Source: Eriocheir sinensis
Lineage: Eukaryota > Arthropoda > Malacostraca > Decapoda > Varunidae
Assembly: GCF_024679095.1 (NCBI RefSeq)
Contig: NC_066528.1
Coordinates: 18,186,332-18,250,331, forward strand
Length of the DNA stretch: 64,000 nucleotides
Direction of reading: 5' to 3'
A model generated the notes under the pieces. That model worked only from the letters and a program-made list of their open reading frames with translations, was not told where the DNA came from and did not search any database. The position numbers were made by a program, and so were the translations under genes. Below, one piece after another: positions 1 through 11,356 of this stretch (within the stretch, counting starts at the first letter, position 1; each line of letters opens with the position of its first letter).

Positions 1-20
1 CCGCTCCCAAGGTCACATAT

Positions 21-123
21 TTAACCCGGTAGCAGCGACGGGGCAAATTTGTGCCATGATATAAACCCCCCAAAATAGATGATACATAAACTGATCACAA
101 ATGCATTGATATGTATTATGCTA
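21..123. mobile_element. piggyBac-type MITE fragment (TTAA family A)
   Basis: TTAA at 21-24 is followed by CCCGGTAGCAGCG, the terminal sequence of a family also present at 3201, 11169, 13120 and 30058. The inner part (AAATTTGTGCCATGATATAA) is shared with those copies. The other end is missing and the fragment stops right at the 3' end of the FASTKD-like gene. Confidence 0.7.
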
Positions 124-328
124 TTATCTAATGGGAAATATCTGTTCCCTGAGGTACTGCACTTTGTCCTCATACGTCGCGTGTGCCATGGAGTACCAGA
201 GGAAGTGTGGGACCTCCACCACAGTGTAGCCCATCAGCTCGAGGTGGCGACACTCCACTTGGTGCCTCCCTAAGAGTTGGCGGTGGTTGGTGCAGTAGTG
301 GTTCTCCCGGCGAAGGACCACAGCCACC
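124..328 (-). CDS. FASTKD-like gene, terminal RAP-domain exon
   Basis: The exon follows the acceptor CTCTCTTCAG and codes for 67 residues ending FPIR and a TAA. It holds the RAP signature: a hydrophobic strand (VAVVLRREN), HYC, LLGRHQVECRHLELMGY and VVEVPHFLWYSM. RAP is an RNA-binding, endonuclease-like fold found at the C end of FASTKD proteins. A close second copy of this exon lies at 34463-34666 on the other strand. The exon end abuts a TTAA MITE fragment, so the 3' untranslated region must run through or into that repeat. Confidence 0.9.
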
Positions 329-3300
329 CTGAAGAGAGAAAGCATGTTACATTATGTCAACATTGTGGATCCTTACGGCATGGGGTTCTTCATCCACAAG
401 ACGGAAACTAAAGTACTGGAACCTATTGAATTATCCACTGGTACCCAAGAAACCCAACATTTCTCTCTGTGATATAGTTGTCAGCATGTCTATTTATGAA
501 CCTGCAGCCCAAACTTTATCAACATGTCTATCTATGAACCTGTGACCCTTTATCAACAAACCTTTTATGGCCAGGGTTGTTTTGAATGTCAACCTTGTTT
601 TTGCCTCTGAGTCTTCCCGGTGTGGAGTCCGTGTAATCCTTGACCGCCATGGGTTTGCTGTTCCCATCCAACACAAACTCAAAATCTGCATAAGAAAGCC
701 AATGTTAGGAGGCAGCCAAGCACATCACAATTAGGACATGTGTTTGCCAGTTTGTACACCATTTCGATCAGCACTTCAGGAAAATCTTTATATATTAACT
801 ACAGAGAAATGCTTTGTAAATATCCCTCACTACACAAACTCAAAATTTACATAAGCTGAAGTTAGGAGGCAGCCAAGCACATCACAATTAGGACATATAT
901 TTGCCAGTTGTAGACCATTTCAATCAGTACTTCAGGAAAATCTTTATATATTGACTACAGAGAAATGCTTTGTAAATATCCCTCACAACACAAACTCAAA
1001 ATTTACATAAGAAAGCCAATGTTAGGAGGCTGCCAAGCACATCACAATTAGGACGTGTGTTTGCCAGTTTGTACACAGTTTTGATCAGCACTTAAGGACA
1101 AACTTCATTATATATTTTGACTACAGAGAAATGCTTTGTAAATATCCCTCATGCTCCCCTCAAGAAAATAAGAAGAAGAACTAGAAGAAGACAGAAGGAG
1201 AAGAAGAAGACAAAGCAGAAGAAGTAGAAGAAGAAAAGAAGAAAAAGAAGAAGAAGCAGAAGAAGAAGAAAAAGAAACAGAAGAAGAAGAAGAAGAAGAA
1301 GAAGAAGGAGAAGAAAAAAAGGAAGAAGACAAAACAGAAGTAGAAGAAAAGAAGAAAAAGAAGAACCAGAAGAAAAACACAGAAGGAGAAGAAGAAAAAA
1401 ATGACAAAACAGCAGAAGAAGAGAAGAAAAAGATGACAAAACAGAAGAAGAAAAGAAGAAAAAGAAGACAAAACAGAATTAGAAAAAGAAAAGAAGAAAA
1501 AGAAGAACCAGAAGAAAAACACAGAAGAAGAAAAAGATGACAAAACAGAAGAAGAAAAGAAGAAAAAGATGACAAAACAGCAGAAGAAAAGAAGAAAAAA
1601 GAAGACAAAACAGAAGCAGAAGAAGAAAAGAAGAAAAAGAAGTTCTGTCATGCCGGAAATGCTCATCTCTTACCCAACAGATAATAGTAGGCTGTGTGAA
1701 CATTGGCCCTCAGCACATCTGGTCCTCCTATGAGCTGCGTGAGAGCCTGGTAGACCTCCGTGTGGAAGACAGACATCGGCACAGCAACTGAAACACAGCC
1801 ATCTATTAAAGCCATAAGCCCTTGACTGCAGCTGCGGCTTCGTGAAATAATCTAAAGACAACTTAAATGTACGTATATTTGTCTATCTATTCATTTATAT
1901 TTACAGTGGCATAGAAAGTAGGGAGCAATGGGGGGATGTGGTTGCCTCACTCTCAGTCAATATACCCTCTGGGCTCCATCATCTTGCTGAAAATATGAGT
2001 CTTTAACTAGACAAGAAGACATCAATAAGCTACAGGAAAAGAGCAAAAAGTAATTCAGAAGAAGAAACATAAAAGTCCTGCACCTTGGGAGGGGATAAGC
2101 ACACCAATACCAAGTACAGGAAGAACCAGAAAAAGAAGAGCCAGAGAAAGACACAGGGGAAACATCACAAAACACAGAGTCAGAGAAAGACAGGCAATAC
2201 CACATGGGAAACACTCCACTATCCACCACAGAGCCAGAGAAAGACCTGGGAGTATATGTTACCAGGCAATACCACATGGGAAACACTCCACTATCCACCA
2301 CAGAGGCAGAGAAAGACCTGGGAGTATATGTTACCAGGCAATACCACATGGGAAACACTCCACTATCCACCACAGAGGCAGAGAAAGACCTGGGACTATA
2401 TTACCAGGCTACCAGTGAAGGCCAAATCCATGCCAGTCGCAGAGGATGGAATAAGGAAAAACTGGGCAATCATAGATGAGATAGAATTGTAATATAAAAG
2501 CAAACTGTATGGGGTGAATCAACTGAAACATTAGCCTTCCATTAAAGCCATAAGCACGAGTACACTTGGCGGTGATGTCTGTGGCGATGTGAGTCTACTG
2601 AACTTCATAAGGACGGACTGAAAATGAAAAAAAAGGGTTAATGAAAAAACTCACCTGTCTCTAGAAATTCCTCACAATACTTTTCATGGAACCACGGAAT
2701 GTTTGCCTCGGGGTGATCAAGACACACGGCTCTGTTCAGCTCCATCAGCAGGTGACGGACGCGCATCGGGTAGGTCGCCTGGGGGAAGAGAGTGAGGAAC
2801 AGGTGAATGTTATACAGCCTCTTCAGAGTGAATAGCTGAAAAGAACACAAGACAAGGCAGAAGAAGTTGTGAGGGAGACAAAGAGAGTTGTGTCATGACC
2901 AGGTAATGCTTATTCCTCTGTACCATGAACCTAAAGAAACACATATTTGACAAGGCTTTCGTAGGAGTTGTGGGCATTTCAGGTAGCCTAGCACATCTGG
3001 TGGTAGACCCTTCCTCCCATGAACCTAAAGAAACACATATTGGACAAGGCTTTAGTAGGAGTTGTGTGCAGTTCCAGTAGCTTTATGACCCTGGTGGTAG
3101 TTTGACCCTTCCTCTGTACCATGAACCTGAAGAAACACTTATCAGAACTGAAACTCTTCTTTGACCTTTAGAAATTGTCCATAAGCCCTTGTCCGTCCAT
3201 ATTAAGAAGCAGCAGGGCCAAATTTGTGCCATGATATAACCCCAAAAAATAGATGATGCATAATCTGATCACAACATATATTGATATATTATGAAATGGT

Positions 3301-6300
3301 TTGTGTGAGGGGTGATTTTTTCTCATTTTTCTCGCTTGGAGGGACCATTAAGAAACTGGGTTAGTCCTCAGACAGCAGAAGTATTGGAAGAGTACCTCAC
3401 CCAAAAATGAATCTATATATAGTCACTGGTGATCTTAGGAGCATAGCATATATATAGTTACGCTGCATAAGAGATGTTTTAACCCCTTGACTGTGGATTT
3501 CCTACCAGAAGACATCACCAAGCTACAGGAATGGAACAAAAAGTGGCTGCTACAATTCAATGAAGAAAAATGTAAAGTCCTGCACCTTGGGAGGGGATAT
3601 CCAGCACACCAATACCACATGGGGAACACTCCACTATCCACCACAGAAGCAGAGAAAGACCTGGGAGTGTATGTTACCAGGCAATACCACATGGGAAACA
3701 CTCCACTATCCACCACAGAGCCAGAGAAAGACCTGGGAGTGTATGTTACCAGGCAATACCACATGGGAAACACTCCACTATCCACCACAGAGGCAGAGAA
3801 AGACCTGGGAGTGTATGTTACCAGGCAATACCACATGGGAAACACTCCACTATCCACCACAGAGCCAGAGAAAGACCTGGGAGTGTATGTTACCAGGCTA
3901 CCAGTGAAGGCGAAATCCATGCCAATCGCAGTGGATGGGTTAAACGAATATATCATAAAAGTGAAAAAATAAAAGAAATCCCACACCTTTGAGTAGCACT
4001 TCTTAATTTCTTCATCCAACTGGTCCATGAACTTGAGGTTGAAGACACTCTGAATGACCTCGGAGGGAAGGTGGCCGTACATGTTCATTGCCAGGCACAT
4101 CTGCAGGACACTCAGCCCCTTCAAGTTATGCCTCTCCCTGGAAAACATGTAAATATTAATAAAGAGAAAACACGGTACACCACAAAACCATAACATACCA
4201 AATAACTGTAAATAGAGGGTGCTGTGTGTGTGTGTGTGTGTGTGTGTTTACCTAGTTGTGAAATACAGGAAAAGAGTCATATTAGGCTCATGCTGTCCCG
4301 TCTCCATAACGCTTATTATCCAGTTTGGCTTTAAATTCATGAATCGTTTTTGCACACACAGTCTCCTCGTCAAGTCCGTTCCATGTTGTTACGCTTCTGT
4401 ATGGAAAACTGTATTTCTTGATGTCTCTCCTACAATCGCTCTTCTTCAATTTCTTACCGTTGCCTCTTGTCACACTTCTGTCACGTACCACTAGGTCTTC
4501 CCTGTGTGTGTGTGTGTTTGCGTAGGAGTTTTCCGTAATGCATTGGACACAAATTATTTTAAACCCTATCATTTACATTTTATTTAATTCTCATATTTTG
4601 CAAACACGTCAGGCTGATAGTTCATGTAGACCATTGACAGGTGAGTTGATATTCGCCACAAGCAGAAGAGCAACAATTTCCACTGAGTGCGTTAGACAAA
4701 AAGAGTGAGAGAAAAAGCTCTAGACAAAAAGAGTTAGAGAAAAGGAGTTAAGAGAAAAGGGTTAGACGAAAGAGTTAGACAAAAGTTAGACAATAGAGTT
4801 AGACAAAAGAGTTAGACAGTAGAGTTATGCAAAAGAGTTAGACAAAAAGAGTTAGACAATACAGTTAGACAAAAAGAGAATCCCAGCAAAAAACACGTAC
4901 TCCAGGAAGGCATTTGAGCAGGCGGCCAGGAGCTGATCTACATGGGGAGGAGTGTAGCCGAGACTGTAGAAGCACATCAGCACCAGGTCCATCGTATCAG
5001 CAAGGAGGAACTCTTGGTTGCTCACGACATACTGAGAAACAGCCTCAAGAATCTGGGAAAGCAGTTTGAAGGTCTTGTTCATTGTGGTGTCTGGAGAAGG
5101 GCGTAAGGGACGGAACCATTTTTTTTTAGTTTGTGTTGGGAATGGTACACAGGCAGGTGGGCTAAACATTCAGGAAGGTGCTGGGTATCGTGTGTTTAAA
5201 GATACCCTAAACTTAACCTAACCTAACCTAACCTAACAAAACCCCAAACAGTTACTCTAGGTCTTGGCTCAGAAAATTCATATATGTTTCCTTACTAATG
5301 AGATTTTCTATGCAACAAAGTGAGGTCATTCTTTGTTGATTTATACCATAAGGTGCTGGCTATCATGTGTTTAAAGATACCCTAAACTTAACCTAACCTA
5401 ACAAAACCCCAAACAGTTACTCTAGGTCTTGGCTCAGAAAATTCATATATGTTTCCTTACTAATGAGACTTTCTATGCAACAAAGTGAGGTCATTCTTTG
5501 TTGATTTATACCATAAGGGGCTGGCTATCATGTGTTTAAAGATACCCTAAACTTAACCTAACCTAAACTAACAAAACCCCAAACAGTTACTATAGGTCTT
5601 GGCTCAGAAAATTCATATATGTTTCCTTACTAATGAGACTCTCTATGCAACAAAGTGAGGTCATTCTTTGTTGATTTATACCATAAGGTGCTGGCTATCA
5701 TGTGTTTAAAGATACCCTAAACTTAACCTAACCTAACCTAACAAAACCCCAAACAGTTACTATAGGTCTTGGCTCAGAAAATTCATATATGTTTCCTTAC
5801 TAATGAGACTTTCTATGCAACAAAGTGAGGTCATTCTTTGTTGATTTATACCAAAAGGTGCTGGCTATCATGTGTTTAAAGATACCCTAAACTTAATCTA
5901 ACCTAACCTAACAAAACCCCAAACAGTTACTATAGGTCTTGGCTCAGAAAATTCATATATGTTTCCTTACTAATGAGACTTTCTATGCAACAAAGTGAGG
6001 TCATTCTTTGTTGATTTATACCATAAGGGGCTGGCTATCATGTGTTTAAAGATACCCTAAACTTAACCTAACCTAACCTAACAAAACCCCAAACAGTTAC
6101 TATAGGTCTTGGCTCAGAAAATTCATATATGTTTCCTTACTAATGAGACTCTCTATGCAACAAAGTGAGGTCATTCTTTGTTGATTTATACCATAAGGTG
6201 CTGGCTATCATGTGTTTAAAGATATCCTAAACTTAATCTAACCTAACCTAACAAAACCCCAAACAGTTACTCTAGGTCTTGGCTCAGAAAATTCATATAT

Positions 6301-9300
6301 GTTTCCTTACTAATGAGACTTTCTATGCAACAAAGTGAGGTCATTCTTTGTTGATTTATACCATAAGGTGCTGGCTATCATGTGTTTAAAGATACCCTAA
6401 ACTTAACCTAACCTAACCTAACAAAACCCCAAACAGTTACTAAAGGTCTTGACTCAGAAAATTCATATATGCTTCCTTACTAATGAGACTTTCTATGCAA
6501 CAAAGTGAGGTCATTCTTTGTTGATTTATACCATAAGGTGCTGGCTACCATGTGTTTGAAGATGCCCTAAACTTAACCTAACCTAACCTAACAAAACCCC
6601 AAACAGTTACTATAGGTCTTGACTCAGAAAATTCATATATGCTTCCTTACTAATGAGACTTTTCATACAACAAAGTGAGGTCATTCTTTGTTGATTTATA
6701 CCATAAGGTGCTGGCTGTCATGTGTTTGAAGATACCCTAACCTAACCTAACCTAACAAAACACCAAAAGTTATTATAGGTCTTAACTCAGAAAATTCATA
6801 TATGCTTCCTTACTAATGAGACTTTTCATACAACAAAGTGAGGTCATTCTTTGTTGATTTATACCATAAGGTGCTGGCTATCATGTGTTTGAAGATACCC
6901 TAACCTAACCTAACCTAACAAAACCCCAAAAGTTATTATGGGTCTTAACTCAGAAAATTCATACATGCTTCCTTACTAATGATACTCTCTACACAACAAA
7001 GTGAGGTCATTCTTTCTTGATTTATACCATAAGGTGCTGGCTGTCATGTGTTTGAAGATACTCTAACCTAACCTGACCTAACAAAACCCCAAAAGTTATT
7101 ATGGGTCTTAACTCAGAAAATTCATATATGCTTCCTTACTAATGAGACTTTTCATACAACAAAGTGAGGTCATTCTTTCTTGATTTATACCATAAGGTGC
7201 TGGCTGTCATGTGTTTGAAGATACCCTAACCTAACCTAACCTAACAAAACCCCAAAAGTTATTATGGGTCTTAACTCAGAAAATTCATATATGCTTCCTT
7301 ACTAATGAGACTTTTCATACAACAAAGTGAGGTCGTTCTTTGTTGATTTATACCATAAGGTGCTGGCTGTCATGTGTTTGAAGATACCCTAACCTAACCT
7401 AACCTAACAAAACCCCAAAAGTTATTATAGGTCTTAACTCAGAAAATTCATATATGCTTCCTTACTAATGAGACTTTTCATACAACAAAGTGAGGTCATT
7501 CTTTGTTGATTTATACCATAAGGTGCTGGCTGTCATGTGTTTGCAGATACCCTAACCTAACCTGACCTAACAAAACCCCAAGCACTAAAAAACAGAGCCA
7601 ACCTAAATATTGAATACGACTTACATCTGGCGCCAAATACAATGTGTTATTGAAACTCAGGCAGATGTCTCTTATGTGGCGGGCATTCAGCTCATGCAGG
7701 AGTGGAGGGTACGCAGCCATGATCCTGTCGAAGGTGAATGTCCTCGGTGACCCCTTACGGTTGAGGTAGGCTCGCGTAAGGTTGGTGACGTCAATCAGTG
7801 ACGAGGCAGACTGGAAGAGGCGAGAGGTGTGAGTAGGTATTGTTACGCCTGGGGTAATAATTGTTAGTTAAGATGAAATGTAAATAAAACTTGTATGAAA
7901 ATAATTAGAAGTGCTGGAGGAAACGAGTGAGGGTCAATTTAAGGAAAAACTGGACAAATATAGATAATGAGATAGAATTGTAATATAAAAACAAACTGTA
8001 TGGAGTGACTCAGATGTGGCAGAGGCAAAGAGTGTGTGGCAATTTAAGGATAAACTGAACAAATACAGGTAACTCTCAATTTACGTGAGTTTGGTTTGCG
8101 CGTTTTTTTAAATAACGCTGGGTCCAAAATCCAAATAAATGTTTAATTTACATGTTTTTTTTCACTTATACGTGATATTTTATGGAGTGGCCACCAGATG
8201 TCTCACGCAACTGGACTCACACGGCGCCGCGGCCACACAGCTGAGCTCAGTTCTCCCCGTGCGCCACTTGAACAACAGTACAGTACCCACGCTGCCACAC
8301 TACTCAACAACAACAACAACCTCGCTGCTGTGCTACCACGAGGGGAAGGGCAGCCAGAGGAGGAACCACGAGAGGGAGAGGAGTCAGAGTGATACAGTAC
8401 ACAATAAAGGTACAAACCTACCTCTTGTTTGATTTACATTGGTTTTGATTTACGCGACCTCTTCAAGAATACAATACTCGCGTAAATCGAGAGTTACCTG
8501 TGTAAATGAGACAGAGCTGCAAAGGCATAGCTCAGGCCCCGTATACCACAACTAGGTAAGTACACTAATACCAAATCTCTTGCTCAATGCTCTACTAACG
8601 CATCAACAGGTTCTGGCCTTGTTGTAATAAAACCAATTATTCCTTTCAATAAGCAACTGATTACGCTATGATATCTTTTAGCTCCACAAGGTTCTGCTGT
8701 CCACTCTATCATAAGCTTTTGAAATCTGAGCATATACTTGAAACTTTTCCTGTGTCTAAAGCATGAAGTGTTGAAGGATTATTAGCATTGCATCAAGTAA
8801 CACAAACCTTCAAAAATTCCTCCGTTCTGGCGTCCAGCACGCGACAAATGGTTGTGATCTGCTGCATCAGTTTCCTCTGCACGTTCTTGCGGTTGAGGGC
8901 CAGGGAAATCTGTATTCCTCGAGATAATATTAGCGTGTCAAATATTGAGAACTGTGGTCCGCAGAGTAAGACTTTTTCGTAAACATCTTCCGGTATTCCT
9001 TCACTTGAGGAGTAACTGATGATAAAGGAAGCCATGTTGGCAACCTTGTTTGGCAAGTGCCCCATGCAGGTTTTTAAGTCCTCCAGAAGCAGGTGTGTCA
9101 GGGCCTTCTCCAGGGCATAGTTCCTGTAGGTGCCGCCGAGGTTGTTGTTGAAGTACATGTAGCGCTGGTACACCTTCCTGCGGGCCATCTCCTGGAGGCC
9201 CAGCCGGTAGGGTCTGCTCTGCAGCTCCTCCTCCACGGAGGTCATCGACTTCATCCAGAAGGCATCGCAAAGCTTAGTGTTAGATGTTTTAATGTGCCTC

Positions 9301-10658
9301 AAAGCTTTGAAAATAACCATTATGTATTCATATAGGTCCTTCTGCTCAAGCTGCTCAGCTATGAGTACCTCAAAGAAGCGCTTACTCTTCAGGGGTGTGA
9401 AGGGAGCCATGCACAGTATGTCTGGCCTCCCACCTGTTATTTTGGCCTCCTCCATTGAATTGACGGAATACTGACGAATCTTGTGGAATATCCCGCTGGG
9501 CTCCAGGTAACTCTGGAAGTAGATGCTCAGATCCAAGACCTGCATGGCACTGAGGGCGTGGAAGTTCTCCTCAAGGCACTGCATCAGGTGGCGGACATGT
9601 CTGCGCACCGGGGGCCACTCTGGAAAGGTGAGCAGCTTTATCGCTTTCAGTGTTACTCTTGGGTCACAGGTCTTGAAAAATCCTTCATTTATTCTCTTCT
9701 CAATCAAAGCTATGTACTTTTCTATGAGGGACTTTGTAACAAGTCTCTTTGAGCTGCTGAGGCATATGGTTATCATGAGAAACTCATCAGCATCTAAATC
9801 ATCATCAAGCTTTCTTGCAATCATAGGAAGCAATCTTGACTGCAGAAAGTATCCCCTGATGCCTTGCTCACGTAGGTACACAGAAAGTCTTGATAGGGCA
9901 GTCAGGTTGAAGTCACTGATCCTCTCCAAACAAAGCAATGACAGCTTTTGCTGGATTGCTGAATCATTTCTTACTCCTAGTTTACTAAGATAGAGCATCA
10001 TGGAGGAAAGAGCATTATTATTCAAGTCTCCACAGACTGCCTCCAAGCATGACACAATCTTTTCAAAGGACGGATGAGTCAAAATCTTCTCCAAGAACTG
10101 ATTGATCTCACATTTGGTAATCATGGAACACTCAAAGCCATACTTTCCATACACCTTTTGGAGGTCCCAAAGAGTCACAATCGCCTGACTTATTTGTTCA
10201 GCCGTTGGAGGCTCCCTTGACCCCTCTATTTGGTCAAACACTTCCTGCATACTGTTGGCTTCATTAATCTTCTTGATGACAGGGTCACTTGAGCCAGGAT
10301 ACAAGTTCACGCGGAGACTGTCCAACTGATCTTTCTCCAGCAATTTTCTTCTAAAAAAAACATTACCATCAAATTCAGAATCACTCATCATGCCATCCTC
10401 GCTGTCACTCGCCGTGCTGACTGCATAGCACCTTTTAGGAAGGCTATGTCTGGCTTGAGTTAAGGAACATTCTGTGAGTAGTGGAACCCTTCTCTCGCTG
10501 AATGAACCGCAGCTTGCATGAGCAACAGGGCTGTAAAAATGTTGGTGAAGAAATCTGGTAATGTGTCGAGTCCCAGAGAGGCAGACAGAAAGCTGCCTTG
10601 GGCCACAGCCTGCCACCCACAGCACATTGACAGGAATGTTGAACCTCATGGCTCAGAT
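124..10658 (-). CDS. FAST kinase domain-containing protein (FASTKD1-like), nine exons
   Basis: Members of this family are mitochondrial RNA-binding proteins that act in mitochondrial mRNA processing and stability. Exons read on the minus strand: 10658-8808 (ATG at 10649), 7810-7625, 5090-4901, 4137-3987, 2835-2655, 1787-1674, 685-594, 462-377 (tentative) and 328-124 (stop). Almost every exon has an AG acceptor, a GT donor and matching phase. The exception is the junction 7625/5090, where phase does not match (0 against 1), so a small exon or another donor is missing. The long helical N-terminal part, FAST-type segments in the middle exons (residues such as LLSQILEAVSQYVV and LSVLQMCLAMNMYG), the DFEFVLDG segment and a final RAP domain identify the family. 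The product would be about 1010 aa, longer than vertebrate members. FASTKD1 is my best subtype from the long N-terminal helical region, but FASTKD5 or another member is possible. Introns are packed with satellites and LINE-derived arrays. Confidence 0.85.
664..1150. repeat. three tandem copies of about 160 bp that include the start of a FASTKD exon
   Basis: The segment ACACAAACTCAAAAT recurs near 670, 833 and 988, each followed by the same GTTAGGAGGC(A/T)GCCAAGCACATC block and ending in TTTGTAAATATCCCTCA. The first copy overlaps the 5' end of the coding exon 685-594 and its acceptor. The extra copies carry a TGTAA in place of the TGCAG acceptor, so they look like non-functional echoes of the exon start. 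Confidence 0.8.
1150..1650. repeat. purine-rich (AAG/GAA)n low-complexity tract
   Basis: About 500 bases are almost only A and G on the plus strand, with interspersed ACAAAACAG units. The long reading frames on either strand here are Ser/Phe or Lys/Glu low complexity and not genes. Confidence 0.9.
2183..2440 (+). repeat. LINE-derived in-frame tandem array A (72-bp units, about 3 copies)
   Basis: Units read YHMGNTPLSTTEAEKDLGVY, the end of a LINE reverse transcriptase (the usual context is FNEEKCKVLHLG before it and EKDLGV in it). Each unit is 72 bp, so the reading frame is kept through the array. It lies in an intron of the FASTKD-like gene, antisense to that gene. Confidence 0.85.
2880..3180. 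repeat. fragments of the dispersed GGGCCGTATT-type MITE
   Basis: Two partial copies of a repeat with GACAAGGCTTT(C/A)GTAGGAGTTGTG, a CCCTTCCTC block and TACCATGAACCTAAAGAAAC. Better-preserved copies lie at 42018-42237 and 57420-57643. Confidence 0.6.
3201..3360. mobile_element. TTAA family A MITE fragment
   Basis: Shares AAATTTGTGCCATGATATAA, ATAGATGATGCATAATCTGA and the segment ATTTTTCTCGCTTGGAGGGA with the complete copies at 13120 and 30058. The termini are degraded. Confidence 0.65.
3484..3960 (+). repeat. LINE-derived in-frame tandem array B (4 copies)
   Basis: Begins with a readable reverse-transcriptase segment (DITKLQEWNKKWLLQFNEEK, then CKVLHLGRGYPAHQ) and continues with four 72-bp units ending EKDLGVYVTR, then LPVKAKSMPIAVD. 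It is a fragment of a non-LTR retrotransposon in which one small block has been amplified. It lies in an intron of the FASTKD-like gene. Confidence 0.85.
4286..4500 (-). mobile_element. LINE reverse-transcriptase C-terminal fragment
   Basis: The minus strand reads DCRRDIKKYSFPYRSVTTWN followed by GLDEETVCAKTIHEFKAKLD and ending in the LINE-typical NKRYGDGTA. This is the usual end of CR1/Jockey-like reverse transcriptases (a ...FPYRSV..WN.L...... FK..LD pattern). No other part of the element is nearby. Confidence 0.75.
4680..4885. repeat. short tandem repeat, unit about GAGTTAGACAAAA
   Basis: About 15 degenerate copies of a 10 to 16-base unit. It runs to the donor side of the FASTKD-like exon 5090-4901. 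Confidence 0.85.
5176..7590. repeat. satellite of about 170-bp units carrying CCTAA (TTAGG) telomere-like runs
   Basis: About 14 to 15 copies. Each unit has GGTGCTGGCTATCATGTGTT, then GATACCCTAA, two to four CCTAA repeats, AACAAAACCCCAAA, TATAGGTCTTGGCTCAG and CAACAAAGTGAGGTCATTC. Units up to about 6500 share CCCTAAACTTAACC. Later units have CCCTAACCTAACC and AAAGTTATTATGGG, so two subfamilies follow each other. The array fills the intron between the FASTKD-like exons at 7625 and 5090. Confidence 0.95.
7880..8560 (+). mobile_element. LINE 3' tail fragment, split by a MITE
   Basis: Two overlapping LINE ends with AATTTAAGGA(T/A)AAACTG and ACAAATA are visible (reading QFKDKLNKY). The remainder, TAAATGAGACAGAGCTGCAA to AACTAGGTAAGTAC, resumes after the inserted element 8066-8500. 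Confidence 0.6.
8066..8500. mobile_element. TIR MITE, CAGGTAACTC family, copy 1
   Basis: Starts CAGGTAACTCTCAATTTACG and ends CGTAAATCGAGAGTTACCTG, a near-perfect inverted pair of about 22 bases. It is inserted inside a LINE tail. A second copy with the same interior lies at 30984-31408. The small frames inside (GLTRRRGHTAELSS) are shared but short, and I do not call them genes. The CAGG start with a TA-rich target resembles pogo/Tigger ends; this class is a guess. Confidence 0.8.
8808..10658 (-). CDS. FASTKD-like gene, first coding exon (614 codons)
   Basis: This single large exon carries the N-terminal 614 residues. The acceptor is a CTCTCTTCCAG immediately before 10658, so an untranslated exon lies further upstream. 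An in-frame TGA sits two codons before the ATG at 10649, which supports that start. The first 40 or so residues are rich in Arg, Ser and hydrophobics with few acids (MRFNIPVNVLWVAGCG), as expected of a mitochondrial presequence. The rest reads as Leu-rich helical repeats such as LTALSRLSVYLREQGI, typical of the helical array before the FAST domains. It ends in AAG followed by the donor gtttgt at 8807, phase 0. Confidence 0.9.
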
Positions 10659-10806
10659 CTGGAAGAGAGAAATGATTTTGTAGAAGTCTTGGTGACAAAA
10701 GTTATGGGTTTCATAGTTGGCATGATTTACAATAACAGGGATTGTACATAATCTACTCTTTCTGTCTATTCTAAGCAGAACAGTAAAGATTAAAAGTGCA
10801 TTAAAA

Positions 10807-11127
10807 ATGCACTACATTTTGAGGTGCGACCCAACTGTGAGAGACCTGATTCACAAGAATCATGGCAAGTTAAAATTAGAATGGGGAGTATACACAGTGA
10901 GAGACAGATACCATGCAATTATATACTATCATTGTCATAGATATGACTATCCTGAGGCCAACTGTACTGCTAAGACCAATGGAGAAGCCCCAAAATGTTT
11001 CAAATGCGCTGGTGATCATAAATCAAAGGACTGCGCCATGGATGAGAAGAAATGCATACATTGTGTGAGGTACAAGAAGCCTGAAATCAACCACTCAGCA
11101 AATGACCAGTGTTGTGTAGTTCTCTAG
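10807..11127 (+). pseudogene. retrotransposon ORF1/gag-like zinc-knuckle fragment
   Basis: The reading frame carries CFKCAGDHKSKDC followed by KKCIHCVRY and HSANDQCC. This is the CCHC zinc-knuckle series of LINE ORF1 (gag-like) proteins, where the second knuckle ends with a HxANDxxC motif. Upstream residues DRYHAIIYYHCHRYDY fit the approach to the first knuckle. No reverse transcriptase follows, so it is a remnant. It lies just upstream of the FASTKD-like first coding exon. Confidence 0.7.
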
Positions 11128-11168
11128 ACTGAAACTGAGAGAATTCGTAACATAACTGATCATGGCTA

Positions 11169-11356
11169 TCAACCCGATAGCAGCGATGGGCCAAATTTGT
11201 ACCATGATATAAACCCCAAAAAATAGATGATACATAATCTGATCAGAAATGCTTTGATAAACATTATGAAATGGTTTGTGCGAGGGGTGATTTTTTCTCA
11301 TTTTTCTCGCTTGGAGGGACCATTACGAAACATGATCCCCACTGCTACCAGGTTTA
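11169..11356. mobile_element. TTAA family A MITE
   Basis: Begins TCAACCCGATAGCAGCGATG and ends CCCCACTGCTACCAGG, with the same interior as the copies at 13120 and 30058. The left TTAA has mutated to TCAA. Confidence 0.75.

Noticed and set aside
1108..1703. Long minus-strand frames of Ser/Phe/Leu
   Set aside because: They are translations of a purine/pyrimidine microsatellite, open because the repeat lacks stop codons.
5190..7580. CRISPR-like regular array
   Set aside because: Regular spacing, but the whole 170-bp unit repeats with no unique spacers; this is a eukaryotic intronic satellite.
8203..8415. Small conserved frames inside the CAGGTAACTC MITE
   Set aside because: They are shared by both MITE copies but broken differently, as expected for a non-coding element.
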